64,000 nt of DNA from Duncaniella dubosii (GTDB lineage Bacteria > Bacteroidota > Bacteroidia > Bacteroidales > Muribaculaceae). The notes under the pieces are model-generated. The model was given only the letters and a program-made list of their open reading frames with translations. It ran no database searches and was not told the DNA's origin. This document shows positions 52,623-62,243 of this stretch, in pieces; position 1 is the stretch's first letter, and each line of letters starts with the position of its first letter. The DNA lies in the NCBI RefSeq assembly GCF_004803915.1, contig NZ_CP039396.1, forward strand, positions 1,302,001-1,366,000. Reading direction: 5' to 3'. The position numbers were made by a program, and so were the translations under genes.

Positions 52623-54923
52623 ATGGTTAAGTTTTTACGCCACATTAATCTCCTCTTTCTGTTCGTTCTGACGAGCCCGATATTTTCTCATGCTGCTACT
52701 GACGATATGTCATCGGTGCCACGTATCAAGGAAGGGCCTGATACGCTTGCAATAGGAGAGGTGACTATTACGTCGATAAAACAGGGTCGCTCGCTGCTCA
52801 GACAACCGGTATCTGTGACCACATTGCGACAAGACGAACTTGAGCGGTTGAACGTCAGAGGGATAAAGGGCGCATCGGATATCGTTCCCAACTTTTTCAT
52901 GCCGGAATATGGCTCGCGAATGACCTCCTCGATATATGTTCGCGGCATAGGGGCAAGAATCGACCAGCCTGCTATCGGGTTGAATGTCGATAATGTGCCG
53001 TATCTCAACAAGGATGCCTACGATTTCGATATGCAGGACATCCAGCGCATTGAAGTCCTGCGCGGGCCACAATCGACACTATATGGCCGAAACACGATTG
53101 CAGGACTTATAAACGTGACAACCCTTTCGCCACTACACTATCAGGGTGTACGTGCGATGGCAGAGGGAGGGACACACGATAACTATCGTCTCGGATTGTC
53201 ATATTATGGTCTTCTCGGTTCTCGGCTTGGTATGTCGGTCAGTGCATACGGCTCTTTTCGCGGAGGATATTTCAGAAACAATTATGACGGCGACAAGGCT
53301 GACCGCGAGCGTCTCGGTTCTTTACGCTGGAAGACCGCATGGCGGCCGGTCGATAATCTCTTGGTCGAAAACGTCGCATCCTATGGCCATACCCGTCAGA
53401 ACGGCTATCCATATTTTTTTGAAGACACGGATGAAATCAATTATAATGACACATGCTTTTATAAACGGATCACTTTTACCGATGGTCTGACGGTCAACTG
53501 GAGCACACCGTATTTTACTTTGGCTTCGATTACAGGTTTCCAGTATGTGAACGACAATCTTACGCTTGATCAGGATTTCCTTCCTGAAAGCTATTTTACC
53601 CTGACACAGAAGCAACATGACCGCAGTGTGACGCAGGATATCGTTTTGCGCGGGACAAAGGGAGGCTACAGCTGGCTTGCCGGAGTGTTCGGATTTTACA
53701 AGTATGCCAATATGAACGCGCCGGTCAACTTCGGCAAGGATGGCATTGACAATCTGATTTTAGGGAATGTAAACAATATGCTGCCTGCCGGAATGGCTCT
53801 CCGATGGGATCAGGACAATCTTTTTCTTGGTTCAGAGTTCACAATGCCCGTAAAAGGGGTGGCGGTCTATCATCAGAGCTCGTATGACTGGCGGAATTTC
53901 TCGTTTGCGCTTGGTCTGCGTCTCGACTACGAGCACACCGCCCTCAGATACCGTAGTCACAGCTCGTCGTCGTGTACGATGTATCGTGGCGAACGTCCTC
54001 TCGGATCGGTCAGTGTCGATATTGATGATTCCGACCGTCTTTCGCAGCATTTCTCCCAGCTTCTGCCCAAATTCAGTGTCACTTACAATCTTCCGCATTC
54101 AGCAATCTTTGCATCTGTCTCAAAGGGTTACAAGGCAGGAGGATTCAACACTCAGATGTTTTCCGAGTTTCTCCAGCAGCGTCTGAAGCAGGAAATGATG
54201 GGAAATATGGGCGGTGGACAGGGCGGACGTCCGCAGACGGTGGCCGAAGAGAGTTCAGACCTTGTCGCAGGGCTCGTCAACTACCATCCCGAAGTGTCGT
54301 GGAACTATGAAATCGGAGGCCATTTCAGCGTGGATCACGGACGTGTATACTCATCTTTTGCTCTTTTCATGATTGACTGCCGCGACCAGCAGCTCACAAT
54401 GTTCCCTGAAGGCACGACCACAGGCCGTATAATGATTAATGCGGAGCGCACTCGCAGCACAGGCGGGGAATTCACTCTTGGCTATAGTCCGACCCCACGC
54501 TGGGCATTTAATCTTGCATACGGCTACACTCATGCCGTATTCCGCCGGTTCTCATATAACGGTAGCGAATACAAGGGCAATCATGTCCCTTACGCCCCGT
54601 CAAACACTCTCTACCTGTCAGCTACATATCGTCAGCCGATAAAATCCACACTGCTGAAAAGCATCGGATTCACGGCCGATATGTGTGGAACAGGTGAAAT
54701 ATACTGGGACGAAGCCAATGAATACAGACAGCCGTTTTATGCGGAAATGGGTGCTAACATCAGATTTGAACTTCCGTGCGGCAGTCTGGACATATGGGGA
54801 AAGAATCTGACTGATACCCGTTTTTCTACCTTCCGCTACGAATCGATGTCAAACAGTTTCTTTCAGCGCGGTCTCCCTGTGAGAGGAGGATTGACTTTAC
54901 GCCTTGATTTCATGTCATTATAG
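52623..54923 (+). CDS. TonB-dependent receptor (not SusC type)
   Basis: Outer-membrane receptor of 766 residues. It has a signal peptide (1 to about 24), a TonB-box-like region (TLAIGEVTITSIKQGRSLLR), a plug (about 60-165: PVSVTTLRQDELERLNVRGI, IRRIEVLRGPQ-type segment IQRIEVLRGPQSTLYGRNTI) and a 22-strand barrel with a typical YGYTHAVFRRF late strand and GKNLTDTRFSTF. It lacks the N-terminal carboxypeptidase-regulatory-like domain and is not paired with SusD, so it is more like siderophore, cobalamin or metal receptors. The substrate cannot be told. Followed by an unrelated lipoprotein gene with its own promoter. Confidence 0.9.
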   Translation: MVKFLRHINLLFLFVLTSPIFSHAATDDMSSVPRIKEGPDTLAIGEVTITSIKQGRSLLRQPVSVTTLRQDELERLNVRGIKGASDIVPNFFMPEYGSRMTSSIYVRGIGARIDQPAIGLNVDNVPYLNKDAYDFDMQDIQRIEVLRGPQSTLYGRNTIAGLINVTTLSPLHYQGVRAMAEGGTHDNYRLGLSYYGLLGSRLGMSVSAYGSFRGGYFRNNYDGDKADRERLGSLRWKTAWRPVDNLLVENVASYGHTRQNGYPYFFEDTDEINYNDTCFYKRITFTDGLTVNWSTPYFTLASITGFQYVNDNLTLDQDFLPESYFTLTQKQHDRSVTQDIVLRGTKGGYSWLAGVFGFYKYANMNAPVNFGKDGIDNLILGNVNNMLPAGMALRWDQDNLFLGSEFTMPVKGVAVYHQSSYDWRNFSFALGLRLDYEHTALRYRSHSSSSCTMYRGERPLGSVSVDIDDSDRLSQHFSQLLPKFSVTYNLPHSAIFASVSKGYKAGGFNTQMFSEFLQQRLKQEMMGNMGGGQGGRPQTVAEESSDLVAGLVNYHPEVSWNYEIGGHFSVDHGRVYSSFALFMIDCRDQQLTMFPEGTTTGRIMINAERTRSTGGEFTLGYSPTPRWAFNLAYGYTHAVFRRFSYNGSEYKGNHVPYAPSNTLYLSATYRQPIKSTLLKSIGFTADMCGTGEIYWDEANEYRQPFYAEMGANIRFELPCGSLDIWGKNLTDTRFSTFRYESMSNSFFQRGLPVRGGLTLRLDFMSL

Positions 54924-54970
54924 CAATCGGTTTTTTATTCTCAATTATTTTAAGGATAAGTTAACCAAAA

Positions 54971-55002
54971 TTTGCGGTTTTTTAACTAAACAGCTATATT
55001 TG
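54971..55002 (+). promoter_or_regulatory. Promoter of the lipoprotein gene
   Basis: TTTG at 54971-54974 and TATATTTG at 54995-55002, spaced by 20 bases, match the Bacteroidales consensus well. The start codon is at 55106. Confidence 0.7.
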
Positions 55003-55105
55003 CGCTATAATAAGCGGACATAAGTTGCGTTTATAAATAACTGTCTGTATCAGACAGTGACATGGCATCATATAACTCATAAGATAACAACCCCAAAAAT
55101 AGACT

Positions 55106-56035
55106 ATGAAGAAATACCTTCTTTCACTTGGCGTACTCATAAGCGCCGCTCTCTCACTCACCTCTTGTCTCGGTTCTGGCAGCGGCGAGCAGAAGTACAC
55201 ATTTTCTTACGGCCCGTCGGACTGCTTCAACCGTGTAGTAGACAATGAAACGGGTACTACCTACATTGGCCTGAACCCGATATATAACATTGTGTTTAAT
55301 ATGACATCAGCAACAGCAGATATCGACATATCCAATCTTCGGTTCAGTGCGGCTAATTCAGGTGTCACACTCCGTCTGCCATCCTTACCTCTCAAGCAGG
55401 ATATAAAGGATGCCTTTTACACTGCGTCCGGAATGGATCTCTCACCAGTAGGCCAGACCTCTTCCTTCGTGTTTGACGTTTTTAATTTCCGTGCTTATCC
55501 TTTCCGTATGCCCCCGGTATATATTATTAATTATACCGTTAATGACCGTTATGATGTGACAGTCTATCCGACATTGCCGACCTATATAGGTTCTGTTTCA
55601 GCGACAAATCTTGCCCCGGAGGAAGGCAAAAATCCGGTGTTCAATCTCACTCCGGATAACGAGGCATACTATCAGCTTCTTATCAATCCTGAAAATATGA
55701 CCGCAATGTTCCACGTGGCCAACGCAAAGTTTGCCGACGGTATGTCTCGCTATAGCTTTGCAACCAAAGGTCTGCCGGTCGAGCTTACAGCTGATGGATA
55801 CCGCGTTGTGACCGAGGCCGGAAAAGAATATAATATCTATTCTCCCCAGACGGTGTCTTCAGATACAGCGACTCCGATTCCCGGATGTTCGATCAGTGAC
55901 ATAAGAGTCAACGCCATTCTTTCAACCGGTGCGTCAATCTCGTTTACCTGCGATCTCGGTGATATGGGCAAGTATTCTGTCAATGCCGTATTGCGCTATC
56001 TTCCCTATAATACAGAGGAAACAGATAAGCAGTAA
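55106..56035 (+). CDS. Unrecognised lipoprotein
   Basis: A 309-residue lipoprotein with Cys21 in the lipobox (ALSLTSC) followed by a Gly/Ser linker, the usual pattern for export in Bacteroidales. The body is beta-rich (YTFSYGPSDCFNRVVDNETG, IVFNMTSATADIDISNLRFS, IDISNLRF, YSVNAVLRYLPYN). Two halves with similar strand patterns suggest a two-domain beta-sandwich. No known family was recognised. It has its own promoter and a terminator behind it, so it is probably transcribed alone. Confidence 0.8.
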   Translation: MKKYLLSLGVLISAALSLTSCLGSGSGEQKYTFSYGPSDCFNRVVDNETGTTYIGLNPIYNIVFNMTSATADIDISNLRFSAANSGVTLRLPSLPLKQDIKDAFYTASGMDLSPVGQTSSFVFDVFNFRAYPFRMPPVYIINYTVNDRYDVTVYPTLPTYIGSVSATNLAPEEGKNPVFNLTPDNEAYYQLLINPENMTAMFHVANAKFADGMSRYSFATKGLPVELTADGYRVVTEAGKEYNIYSPQTVSSDTATPIPGCSISDIRVNAILSTGASISFTCDLGDMGKYSVNAVLRYLPYNTEETDKQ

Positions 56036-56057
56036 TTCTCTCGAATTCAGACGTTAA

Positions 56058-56109
56058 ATATAAACAGCGAAGGCAGTCCATTAAGGAGAACTGCCTTCGC
56101 TGTTTATAT
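56058..56109. terminator. Bidirectional terminator
   Basis: A perfect 20-base inverted repeat (arms 56058-56077 and 56090-56109, GC-rich at the loop end and AT-rich at the base) between convergent genes. It serves the lipoprotein gene and the WYL regulator. Confidence 0.88.
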
Positions 56110-56119
56110 GGCTTTTATA

Positions 56120-57019
56120 TTATTTTAATCCATACTGGTCAAGGGCTGAATGCAGGGCTTCAGTCACCATAGCCTTAAGCTCCGGCGGAGATATCACCTT
56201 GACATCAGGGCCGAGCGAAAGGATTTCCTGCACAAAGTCAGGGGTCAGGCGCAGCCGATAGTGAAAATCGGAAAATGAATCGTGGATTTCCTCACGCTGT
56301 GAATGATGTAGAGGAAGCGCCCTCATGTATTTGGCCCGTCGTGTATTTGCGCGTATCAACACATCGTGTGGGTCAGCCTGAGTGAACACAATGCCAAATG
56401 AGTCTTTAACGAAATTTTCTGCATCGAAGTCGGGCGCGATTGTGAACTTCTCGCTTCCGATGGCCACGTCTTCCATTCGGTCAAGCGCGTATGTCTTTAT
56501 TATCTTGTCGCGGATATTCAGGCCGGTGACATACCAACGCTGTTTGAATATTTTCAGGAAATAAGGCTCGATCACGACATCGCGTGTCGGATTGACACGT
56601 GTGTATGGCCGGTAAGTGAAATGGAGCTGAAGCTGTTCGCGCAAAGCCGAAATCACTTGCGACAGATATAGCCGGGCGGAGGGGACATCCTCAAGAAAAA
56701 TTCGTTCAGACACATCCCTCACAGATGAAAGCACATTGCTCATCGCTGCCGAATTAAGCAGCCAGTCTGTGACACTTGCCTGATGAGAGTCACCGGAATC
56801 GATATAATATTCGTATGTGGTCGGATTGCACTCGATGTTGATGTTGAAAAGTTCCTCGATTGCGGTTCTGTAGTTATAGAAAGTTCTTCTTGGCAATGGG
56901 TTTCCGTCAGAGTAGGGCGACAGCATCCAAAGTTCGTTGAGCTTTTCGCGTGTAATCGCACCATAGCGTCTGATGGTATCGATGAGCCATATATAGCGGG
57001 CGAGCAGGTTGCGTGACAT
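56120..57019 (-). CDS. WYL-domain transcriptional regulator
   Basis: A 299-residue protein from the ATG at 57019 (MSRNLLARYIWLIDTIRRYG). The frame extends to 57091 but that part overlaps the antiporter gene. It has an N-terminal winged HTH (about 1-75, ITREKLNELWMLSPYSDGNP, PRRTFYNYRTAIEELF), a WYL domain (about 130-215: YFLKIFKQRWYVTGLNIRDK and TYALDRMEDV) and a C-terminal WCX-like extension. WYL proteins bind ligands such as nucleic-acid products and often regulate stress or defence genes. It lies 28 bases behind the antiporter and is probably co-transcribed. Confidence 0.88.
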   Translation of the reverse strand: MSRNLLARYIWLIDTIRRYGAITREKLNELWMLSPYSDGNPLPRRTFYNYRTAIEELFNINIECNPTTYEYYIDSGDSHQASVTDWLLNSAAMSNVLSSVRDVSERIFLEDVPSARLYLSQVISALREQLQLHFTYRPYTRVNPTRDVVIEPYFLKIFKQRWYVTGLNIRDKIIKTYALDRMEDVAIGSEKFTIAPDFDAENFVKDSFGIVFTQADPHDVLIRANTRRAKYMRALPLHHSQREEIHDSFSDFHYRLRLTPDFVQEILSLGPDVKVISPPELKAMVTEALHSALDQYGLK

Positions 57020-57047
57020 GTCGGTGGTGGTTGGATTGTGACACCCG

Positions 57048-58361
57048 TCAGTTGAGTCTGCGGGGGAAAAGGAATATAATGGACATTGCAATCATAGCTG
57101 CGAGTGCCCACGGATAATATAGATAAGGGAAGGGAGCGGCCGGTGAGATTCCTGCGAGAGATGTGGCAAGCAATGTCTGTGCGCCGTATGGTATGAGGCA
57201 CTGGACCACGCATGAGGCGGAGTCGAGCAGCGACGCGCTTTTCCTCGGGTCAATGCCGTAGCGTTCGGCGATGTCGCGGGAAATTCCGCCGACCGTGATG
57301 ATGGCTACAGTGTTGTTGGCGGTGCAAAGGTTCACAATCCCCACAAGCAGTGCGAGTATGGCTTGTGCTCCACGTCTGCCTGATATGCGTGACGTCAGCC
57401 CTTGCAGCAGAAACTGTATGCCTCCGGCAGCCTTGATGAGTCCTAACATTCCGGCGGCGAGGAGTGTGATGATGATGAGATCGCCCATCCCGTCGATGCC
57501 AGCTCCGGCAAATGAGGCCATGTCAATAAGGGAAATCCCGTTGACCATACCCATTATAATTGCCGTGAGTATGCCCAACGACAGGACTATGGTTACATTT
57601 ATGCCTGCGATTGCGGTCGCCAAGACGACGATGTAGGGTAGGATAAGCATGTAGTCGCTTTCCTGTGCGAGCTGTATCGGCGGCGTGTCCTGTCCCATTA
57701 TAATATAGGCAATGAGAGTGACAAGTGCGGCCGGTAGGGCTATCCATAGGTTGGCCTTGAACTTGTCGGCCATATTGCATCCCTGCGAGCGAGTGGCCGC
57801 AATGGTCGTGTCGGAAATGAATGACAGATTGTCGCCGAAGAATGCGCCACCGAGCACCACTGCTACGTAGAAAGCTGTGTTGGCTTCGACCATTTGTGCG
57901 ATTTCAACTGCGAGAGGGGTCAGGGCTACGACCGTTCCGACCGATGTCCCGACTGACAGCGAGATGAAACAGGCCGCAAAAAACATCGTCGGGACTACGT
58001 ATTCCGGCGGAAAGAAGCGCAGTGTGAGATTGACGGTCGCGTCAATCGCTCCGATTTCTTTTGCAATCGTTGCAAATGCCCCGGCGAGAACGAACACCCA
58101 TATCATATACAGAATGTTGAAATGTCCTGCCGCACGTGAAAATGTCTCGATGCGTTCCATCAGAGGATGTCCGCGATAGATTGCCACTGCCCACATTGAA
58201 GCGACGACGAGGGCTACGGCAATAGGCATCTTATAGAAATCGTCGAGTATGACGGATACCATCACGTAAAGAAGCAGAAACACAATGACGGGCGACAGTG
58301 CAAGCCATCCGCGTCCCGGCGGGATGCGCCGGTCTGTGTTGATTGTCGGTTTTTCAATCAT
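57048..58361 (-). CDS. NhaC-family Na+/H+ antiporter
   Basis: Inner-membrane transporter of 437 residues with about 11-12 hydrophobic helices. The family segment GGAFFGDNLSFISDTTIAAT is present, as are SVGTSVGTVVALTPLA and NLCTANNTVAIITVGGI. The ATG at 58361 (MIEKPTINTDRR) is preferred over the longer frame start at 58418, because a good promoter (-7 box 58416-58423) would put transcription start between them. Substrate could also be another exchanged pair (for example malate/lactate) as in related members. The WYL regulator follows. Confidence 0.88.
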   Translation of the reverse strand: MIEKPTINTDRRIPPGRGWLALSPVIVFLLLYVMVSVILDDFYKMPIAVALVVASMWAVAIYRGHPLMERIETFSRAAGHFNILYMIWVFVLAGAFATIAKEIGAIDATVNLTLRFFPPEYVVPTMFFAACFISLSVGTSVGTVVALTPLAVEIAQMVEANTAFYVAVVLGGAFFGDNLSFISDTTIAATRSQGCNMADKFKANLWIALPAALVTLIAYIIMGQDTPPIQLAQESDYMLILPYIVVLATAIAGINVTIVLSLGILTAIIMGMVNGISLIDMASFAGAGIDGMGDLIIITLLAAGMLGLIKAAGGIQFLLQGLTSRISGRRGAQAILALLVGIVNLCTANNTVAIITVGGISRDIAERYGIDPRKSASLLDSASCVVQCLIPYGAQTLLATSLAGISPAAPFPYLYYPWALAAMIAMSIIFLFPRRLN

Positions 58362-58415
58362 AGTTGAGTCGTGTGTGATATTTACGTAGTTGATAAGGCT
58401 ACTATGTATTGATTG

Positions 58416-58448
58416 CAAAGGTAATAATAAATCTCAAAAGCCCCCAAA
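58416..58448 (-). promoter_or_regulatory. Promoter of the antiporter gene
   Basis: On the minus strand TTTG (58445-58448) and TACCTTTG (58416-58423) are spaced by 21 bases. The start codon at 58361 follows about 55 bases later. Confidence 0.7.
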
Positions 58449-58518
58449 AGCAGATGATGATAGCTGTCGGAAACGTATCGTTCATAAATACTTTGGCAAT
58501 GAACGGATTGTAAAGACA

Positions 58519-58549
58519 TAAAAAAACGCCCCTTTTATTAAAGGAACGC
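58519..58549 (-). terminator. Terminator of the small gene
   Basis: Arms 58526-58535 and 58540-58549 form a 10-pair stem (three G-U pairs in the minus-strand RNA) followed by a run of T on the minus strand. It lies 35 bases after the stop of the 35-residue gene. Confidence 0.7.
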
Positions 58550-58584
58550 GGCTGTGATTGTTTACTCGGTAGCCATTCGATGGC

Positions 58585-58692
58585 TTACTTTTCATTGTGG
58601 CATTTCGCTTCGTTGAGATAGAGTTCTGCTCGTGCGATGCAATAGTTTGCAGTGCGAAGTGCGTTTGCGGCTTTTTTGATTAAGTTGGTCAT
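58585..58692 (-). CDS. Small 35-residue helical protein
   Basis: Encodes MTNLIKKAANALRTANYCIA then RAELYLNEAKCHNEK. The peptide is basic and amphipathic, with two Cys. The case for a real gene is the arrangement: a TAACTTTG -7 box 58 bases upstream, an ATG, and a terminator directly after the stop. The function is unknown. It could also be a regulatory RNA with an incidental reading frame. Confidence 0.6.
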   Translation of the reverse strand: MTNLIKKAANALRTANYCIARAELYLNEAKCHNEK

Positions 58693-58749
58693 AATAAATA
58701 GTGAATTTAAAAAACCTGAATGTCTGTTGCTTTCTCTTAAGTAACGCTG

Positions 58750-58757
58750 CAAAGTTA
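58750..58757 (-). promoter_or_regulatory. Putative -7 box for the small gene
   Basis: TAACTTTG on the minus strand, 58 bases upstream of the ATG at 58692. Confidence 0.6.
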
Positions 58758-58891
58758 CAAAATGTTTTTAAATTATGTTGTATAACATATAAAAAAATTG
58801 AGCATATTTTCCTGCGTAGAGAGTTTTGCAGGGAAATTTGCTGGTAATCAGTGCGATATGTGCTTGCTTTTTCGCTTGAGACTCTATTGCT

Positions 58892-60490
58892 TCAGAATGG
58901 CATTTTATCGACGGTCCGTCCCCAGTTGCCACGGTCAAGATTACGGTAGGACAGCGCTTCTTGGATATGATGGGTAAGTATCGGGGCGCTGACAGCTTCT
59001 GCGGTGGAGAGCGAAGGGTCAAGACCATGTTCGAGGTCTGCTATTGTCCGTGCTACTTTAAGGATACGGTCATACGCCCGTGCGCTCATGTCGAGACGGG
59101 TCATCGCCTCGCGCAAGGTTTCGAGCCCTTTGCGGTCAATAGAGGCATAGTTCCGTAGCAGTCGTGACGACATCTGGGCATTGCAGTGTATGCCTCTCTC
59201 CGATGCGAACCGTAGTGCTTGGATTTCGCGTGCCCTGACCACCCTTGATTTCATGGCCTCGCTCTTTTCGCCTTCCCGGGCAGAAGAGAGTTCGTCGAAC
59301 GCGACAGGATAGATTTCTATCTGGAGGTCTATGCGGTCAAGGAGCGGTCCGCTGATACGGTTAAGGTATCTCTGTACGGCTGCCTGAGAACAGATACACT
59401 CTTTTGACGGATGGTTGTAATATCCGCACGGGCATGGATTCATTGATGCGACGAGCATGAAACCGGCCGGATAGTCAATGGTATATTTTGCTCTGGAGAT
59501 TGTGATGTGGCGGTCCTCCAGAGGCTGTCGCATTACTTCGAGGACCTGCCGTGAGAATTCAGGAAACTCGTCGAGAAAAAGCACCCCGTTGTGGGCAAGC
59601 GAGATCTCACCCGGGGCAGGATTAGCTCCGCCGCCCACAAGTGCGACCGGTGAGATTGTGTGATGTGGCGAACGGTAAGGCCGCGATGTCATCAGCCTTG
59701 AACCGCTCCGCAGTTTTCCTGCCACAGAGTGGATTTTGGTGGTTTCGAGGGCTTCGGATAATGTCAACGGGGGGAGGATAGTGGGGATGCGTTTTGCCAT
59801 CATCGATTTTCCTGCTCCGGGAGGTCCTATCATGAGGATATTATGGCCTCCGGCACATGCAACTTCAAAAGCTCTTTTCACGTTTTCCTGTCCTTTTACT
59901 TCTGAAAAGTCGCAGTCGAATATGGCTGATGCCCGTGCGAACTCCTCTCGCGTATTGACACGGACGGGAATCGGATCGCTCTTTCCGATGACAAATTCAA
60001 TGACCTCGCGGAGTGTCGACATTCCATATATATCTATATTGTTTACCACTGCGGCCTCGGTGGCATTGGCCACGGGTACAATCATTCCTTTGAAACCCAT
60101 TTCACGGGCTTTGATAGCCATCGGGAGAACACCCTTTATCGGGAGTATAGACCCGTCAAGTGACAATTCGCCCATAATCATGAACGAATCAAGCGGGATG
60201 ACAGGACTAAGCTGTTCGCATGCCGCAAGTATGCCGATTGCAATCGGCAGGTCGTAGGCCGCACCCTCTTTTTTAACATCGGCTGGCGACAGGTTGACAA
60301 CAATCCTTCGCCGTGGCCATTTGTAGCCTGACTGGCTGACAGCCGACAGGACTCGCTGGTAACTCTCCTTGACGGCTGTATCGGCCATTCCCACAAGGGA
60401 GAACTGCACGCCTGTCTCGGCTACAACTTCGATGGTTATAACCAGTGCGTCGATACCCTGAACGGCAGCACCGTATGTCTTGATAAGCAT
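58892..60490 (-). CDS. YifB/ComM-family Mg-chelatase-like AAA+ ATPase
   Basis: An AAA+ helicase-like ATPase related to ComM, which aids branch migration during DNA integration. From the ATG at 60490 (MLIKTYGAAVQGIDALVITI) it has 532 residues; the longer frame start at 60565 lacks support. It has an N-terminal Lon-protease-like domain (about 1-170, including VNLSPADVKKEGAAYDLPIA), Walker A GPPGAGKSMMAK, Walker B VLFLDEFPEF, sensor and Mg-chelatase segments (ASMNPCPCGYYNHPSKECIC with Cys pairs) and the C-terminal lid (RLDMSARAYDRILKVARTIA). It lies 40 bases downstream of metH. Confidence 0.94.
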   Translation of the reverse strand: MLIKTYGAAVQGIDALVITIEVVAETGVQFSLVGMADTAVKESYQRVLSAVSQSGYKWPRRRIVVNLSPADVKKEGAAYDLPIAIGILAACEQLSPVIPLDSFMIMGELSLDGSILPIKGVLPMAIKAREMGFKGMIVPVANATEAAVVNNIDIYGMSTLREVIEFVIGKSDPIPVRVNTREEFARASAIFDCDFSEVKGQENVKRAFEVACAGGHNILMIGPPGAGKSMMAKRIPTILPPLTLSEALETTKIHSVAGKLRSGSRLMTSRPYRSPHHTISPVALVGGGANPAPGEISLAHNGVLFLDEFPEFSRQVLEVMRQPLEDRHITISRAKYTIDYPAGFMLVASMNPCPCGYYNHPSKECICSQAAVQRYLNRISGPLLDRIDLQIEIYPVAFDELSSAREGEKSEAMKSRVVRAREIQALRFASERGIHCNAQMSSRLLRNYASIDRKGLETLREAMTRLDMSARAYDRILKVARTIADLEHGLDPSLSTAEAVSAPILTHHIQEALSYRNLDRGNWGRTVDKMPF

Positions 60491-60530
60491 GGAATTAGAG
60501 TGTGGTTTAGGTTTGTAATCGGGTGAGAGG

Positions 60531-62243
60531 TCAGTTGTGTGCGAGCAGTCTGCGCACGTCATCAATGCTCATTCCGCGCCGTCGGGCATAGTCGGCCATC
60601 TGGTCGTCGGCTATCGGGCCGAGCATAAAATAGGAGGCATCAGGATGTGCTATATACAGTCCGCAGACGGTCGCAGAGGGTTCCATTGCTCCGTTTTCGG
60701 TGAGCGTGATTCCGATTTCATCGAAGTTCAGCAACCCGGACAACACAAACGTTAGTTTCTGGTCGGGGAGAGATGGATAGCCTACGGCCGGACGTATTCC
60801 GGCATAGCGTGCTTGGAACATCTGTAATGGCGACAGTCTTTCATCTTTGGCATAGCCCCACAGCTCTCGTCTGACGATGGAGTGAAGATATTCCGACGAG
60901 GCTTCCGCAAGCCGGTGTGCGATGCTCTGGAGCAGTAAGGCTCTGTAGGAATCGCCTTCGGCTTCCGATTGACTGGACTTTTCGGAAAGGTCGACAGTCA
61001 CGGCAAATGCTCCCGCATAGTCACCGGAGGGCATTATATAGTCGGCGAGAGAGTGCGTTGGGGCATTGTTTCGAGGAGTCTGCGATCGGAGTGTCGGGAT
61101 GCGTGTGCTGCCTATAACGATATCGTCACCTTCTGAATGTGCTTCAGTCAGGGAGACAACGGCCTTGCAAACAGTATTGTCCTTTTCAAGCTCGCGCAGA
61201 ATCTCCGTTGCATCGTCATAGAGCTTTAATATTTCTTTTCCCTTGGCCGTGTTTCCGGGACAATGTTTCTCGATCCATGCCTGACGGCATGCCGGGCAAT
61301 CGTGGAGCGAGGTGACGGATGAGAAATCGCCGGGCATCTTCCACGCGTTGAAAAAGAAGCGCCAGTTGATATAGGGAATCACCTTTGCGACGGGTATTTC
61401 AATCACAGTGCGACCGTATTTGGCAGGTCTGACAGGTGTATACGGACTGAGTGTGTGACGGATTGAGCGCTGTCGGGCTTCGTCAAGCGATATTTTGGGT
61501 ATGAGGCGTTCACGTTCGCGTTGACGCAGCGTTTCGTATTCCTCACGCAGCTCAGCAATGTAATTGTCGCGTGTTGCAGAGTTGAGCAGGCGTGCTGCGA
61601 TGAGAGGATTCTGTGATGCGTCGGGCACATGTATGACAGGTGCAGAATAGCATGGTGCTATTTTGACGGCTGTGTGGATGCGCGATGTGGTAGCTCCTCC
61701 AACCATGACCGGGATTTTCAACCCGTTTTCTTCCATCAGTTCCACGACATGGGCCATTTCTTCGAGAGATGGTGTTATCAGGCCGGAAAGACACACGAGG
61801 TCGGGCTGTTCTTTTATGGCTGTGCCGACAATTTTTTCAGCGGACACCATGACTCCAAGGTCGATAATCTCATAATTGTTGCATGCGAGCACTATCGACA
61901 CGATATTTTTGCCAATGTCGTGGACATCGCCCTTGACGGTTGCAAATATTATTTTTCCGGCTTTGCTTGTCTCGTGAGATCCTTGGCGTGCCTCGATAGC
62001 CGGTGTGAGTATGTTTACGGCGCGTTTCATAGTCCGCGCTGTCTTTACAACCTGTGGCAAAAACATCTTTCCTTCACCGAACAGATGGCCGACGTGGTTC
62101 ATGCCTTCCATCAGCGGACCATCGATTATACTCACAGGATCATCGTATTTTTCGAGCGCTTCTGCAAGGTCTTCTTCGAGATATTCGTGGATGCCTTTGA
62201 CGAGCGCATGTGTGAGACGCTCCCGACCGGTTGTTTCCTCCAT
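60531..62243 (-). CDS. metH: Cobalamin-dependent methionine synthase, C-terminal part
   Basis: Contains the cap and cobalamin-binding domains ([16 protein letters not shown], with the axial His in [38 protein letters not shown]) and the SAM-dependent activation domain ([28 protein letters not shown]-like [23 protein letters not shown]). It is the continuation of 62132-64000. Adding one G to the GGG corresponding to 62222-62224 gives [14 protein letters not shown] and restores one frame. The ATG at 62243 is not a natural start, because essential domains precede it. Confidence 0.92.
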   Translation of the reverse strand: MEETTGRERLTHALVKGIHEYLEEDLAEALEKYDDPVSIIDGPLMEGMNHVGHLFGEGKMFLPQVVKTARTMKRAVNILTPAIEARQGSHETSKAGKIIFATVKGDVHDIGKNIVSIVLACNNYEIIDLGVMVSAEKIVGTAIKEQPDLVCLSGLITPSLEEMAHVVELMEENGLKIPVMVGGATTSRIHTAVKIAPCYSAPVIHVPDASQNPLIAARLLNSATRDNYIAELREEYETLRQRERERLIPKISLDEARQRSIRHTLSPYTPVRPAKYGRTVIEIPVAKVIPYINWRFFFNAWKMPGDFSSVTSLHDCPACRQAWIEKHCPGNTAKGKEILKLYDDATEILRELEKDNTVCKAVVSLTEAHSEGDDIVIGSTRIPTLRSQTPRNNAPTHSLADYIMPSGDYAGAFAVTVDLSEKSSQSEAEGDSYRALLLQSIAHRLAEASSEYLHSIVRRELWGYAKDERLSPLQMFQARYAGIRPAVGYPSLPDQKLTFVLSGLLNFDEIGITLTENGAMEPSATVCGLYIAHPDASYFMLGPIADDQMADYARRRGMSIDDVRRLLAHN

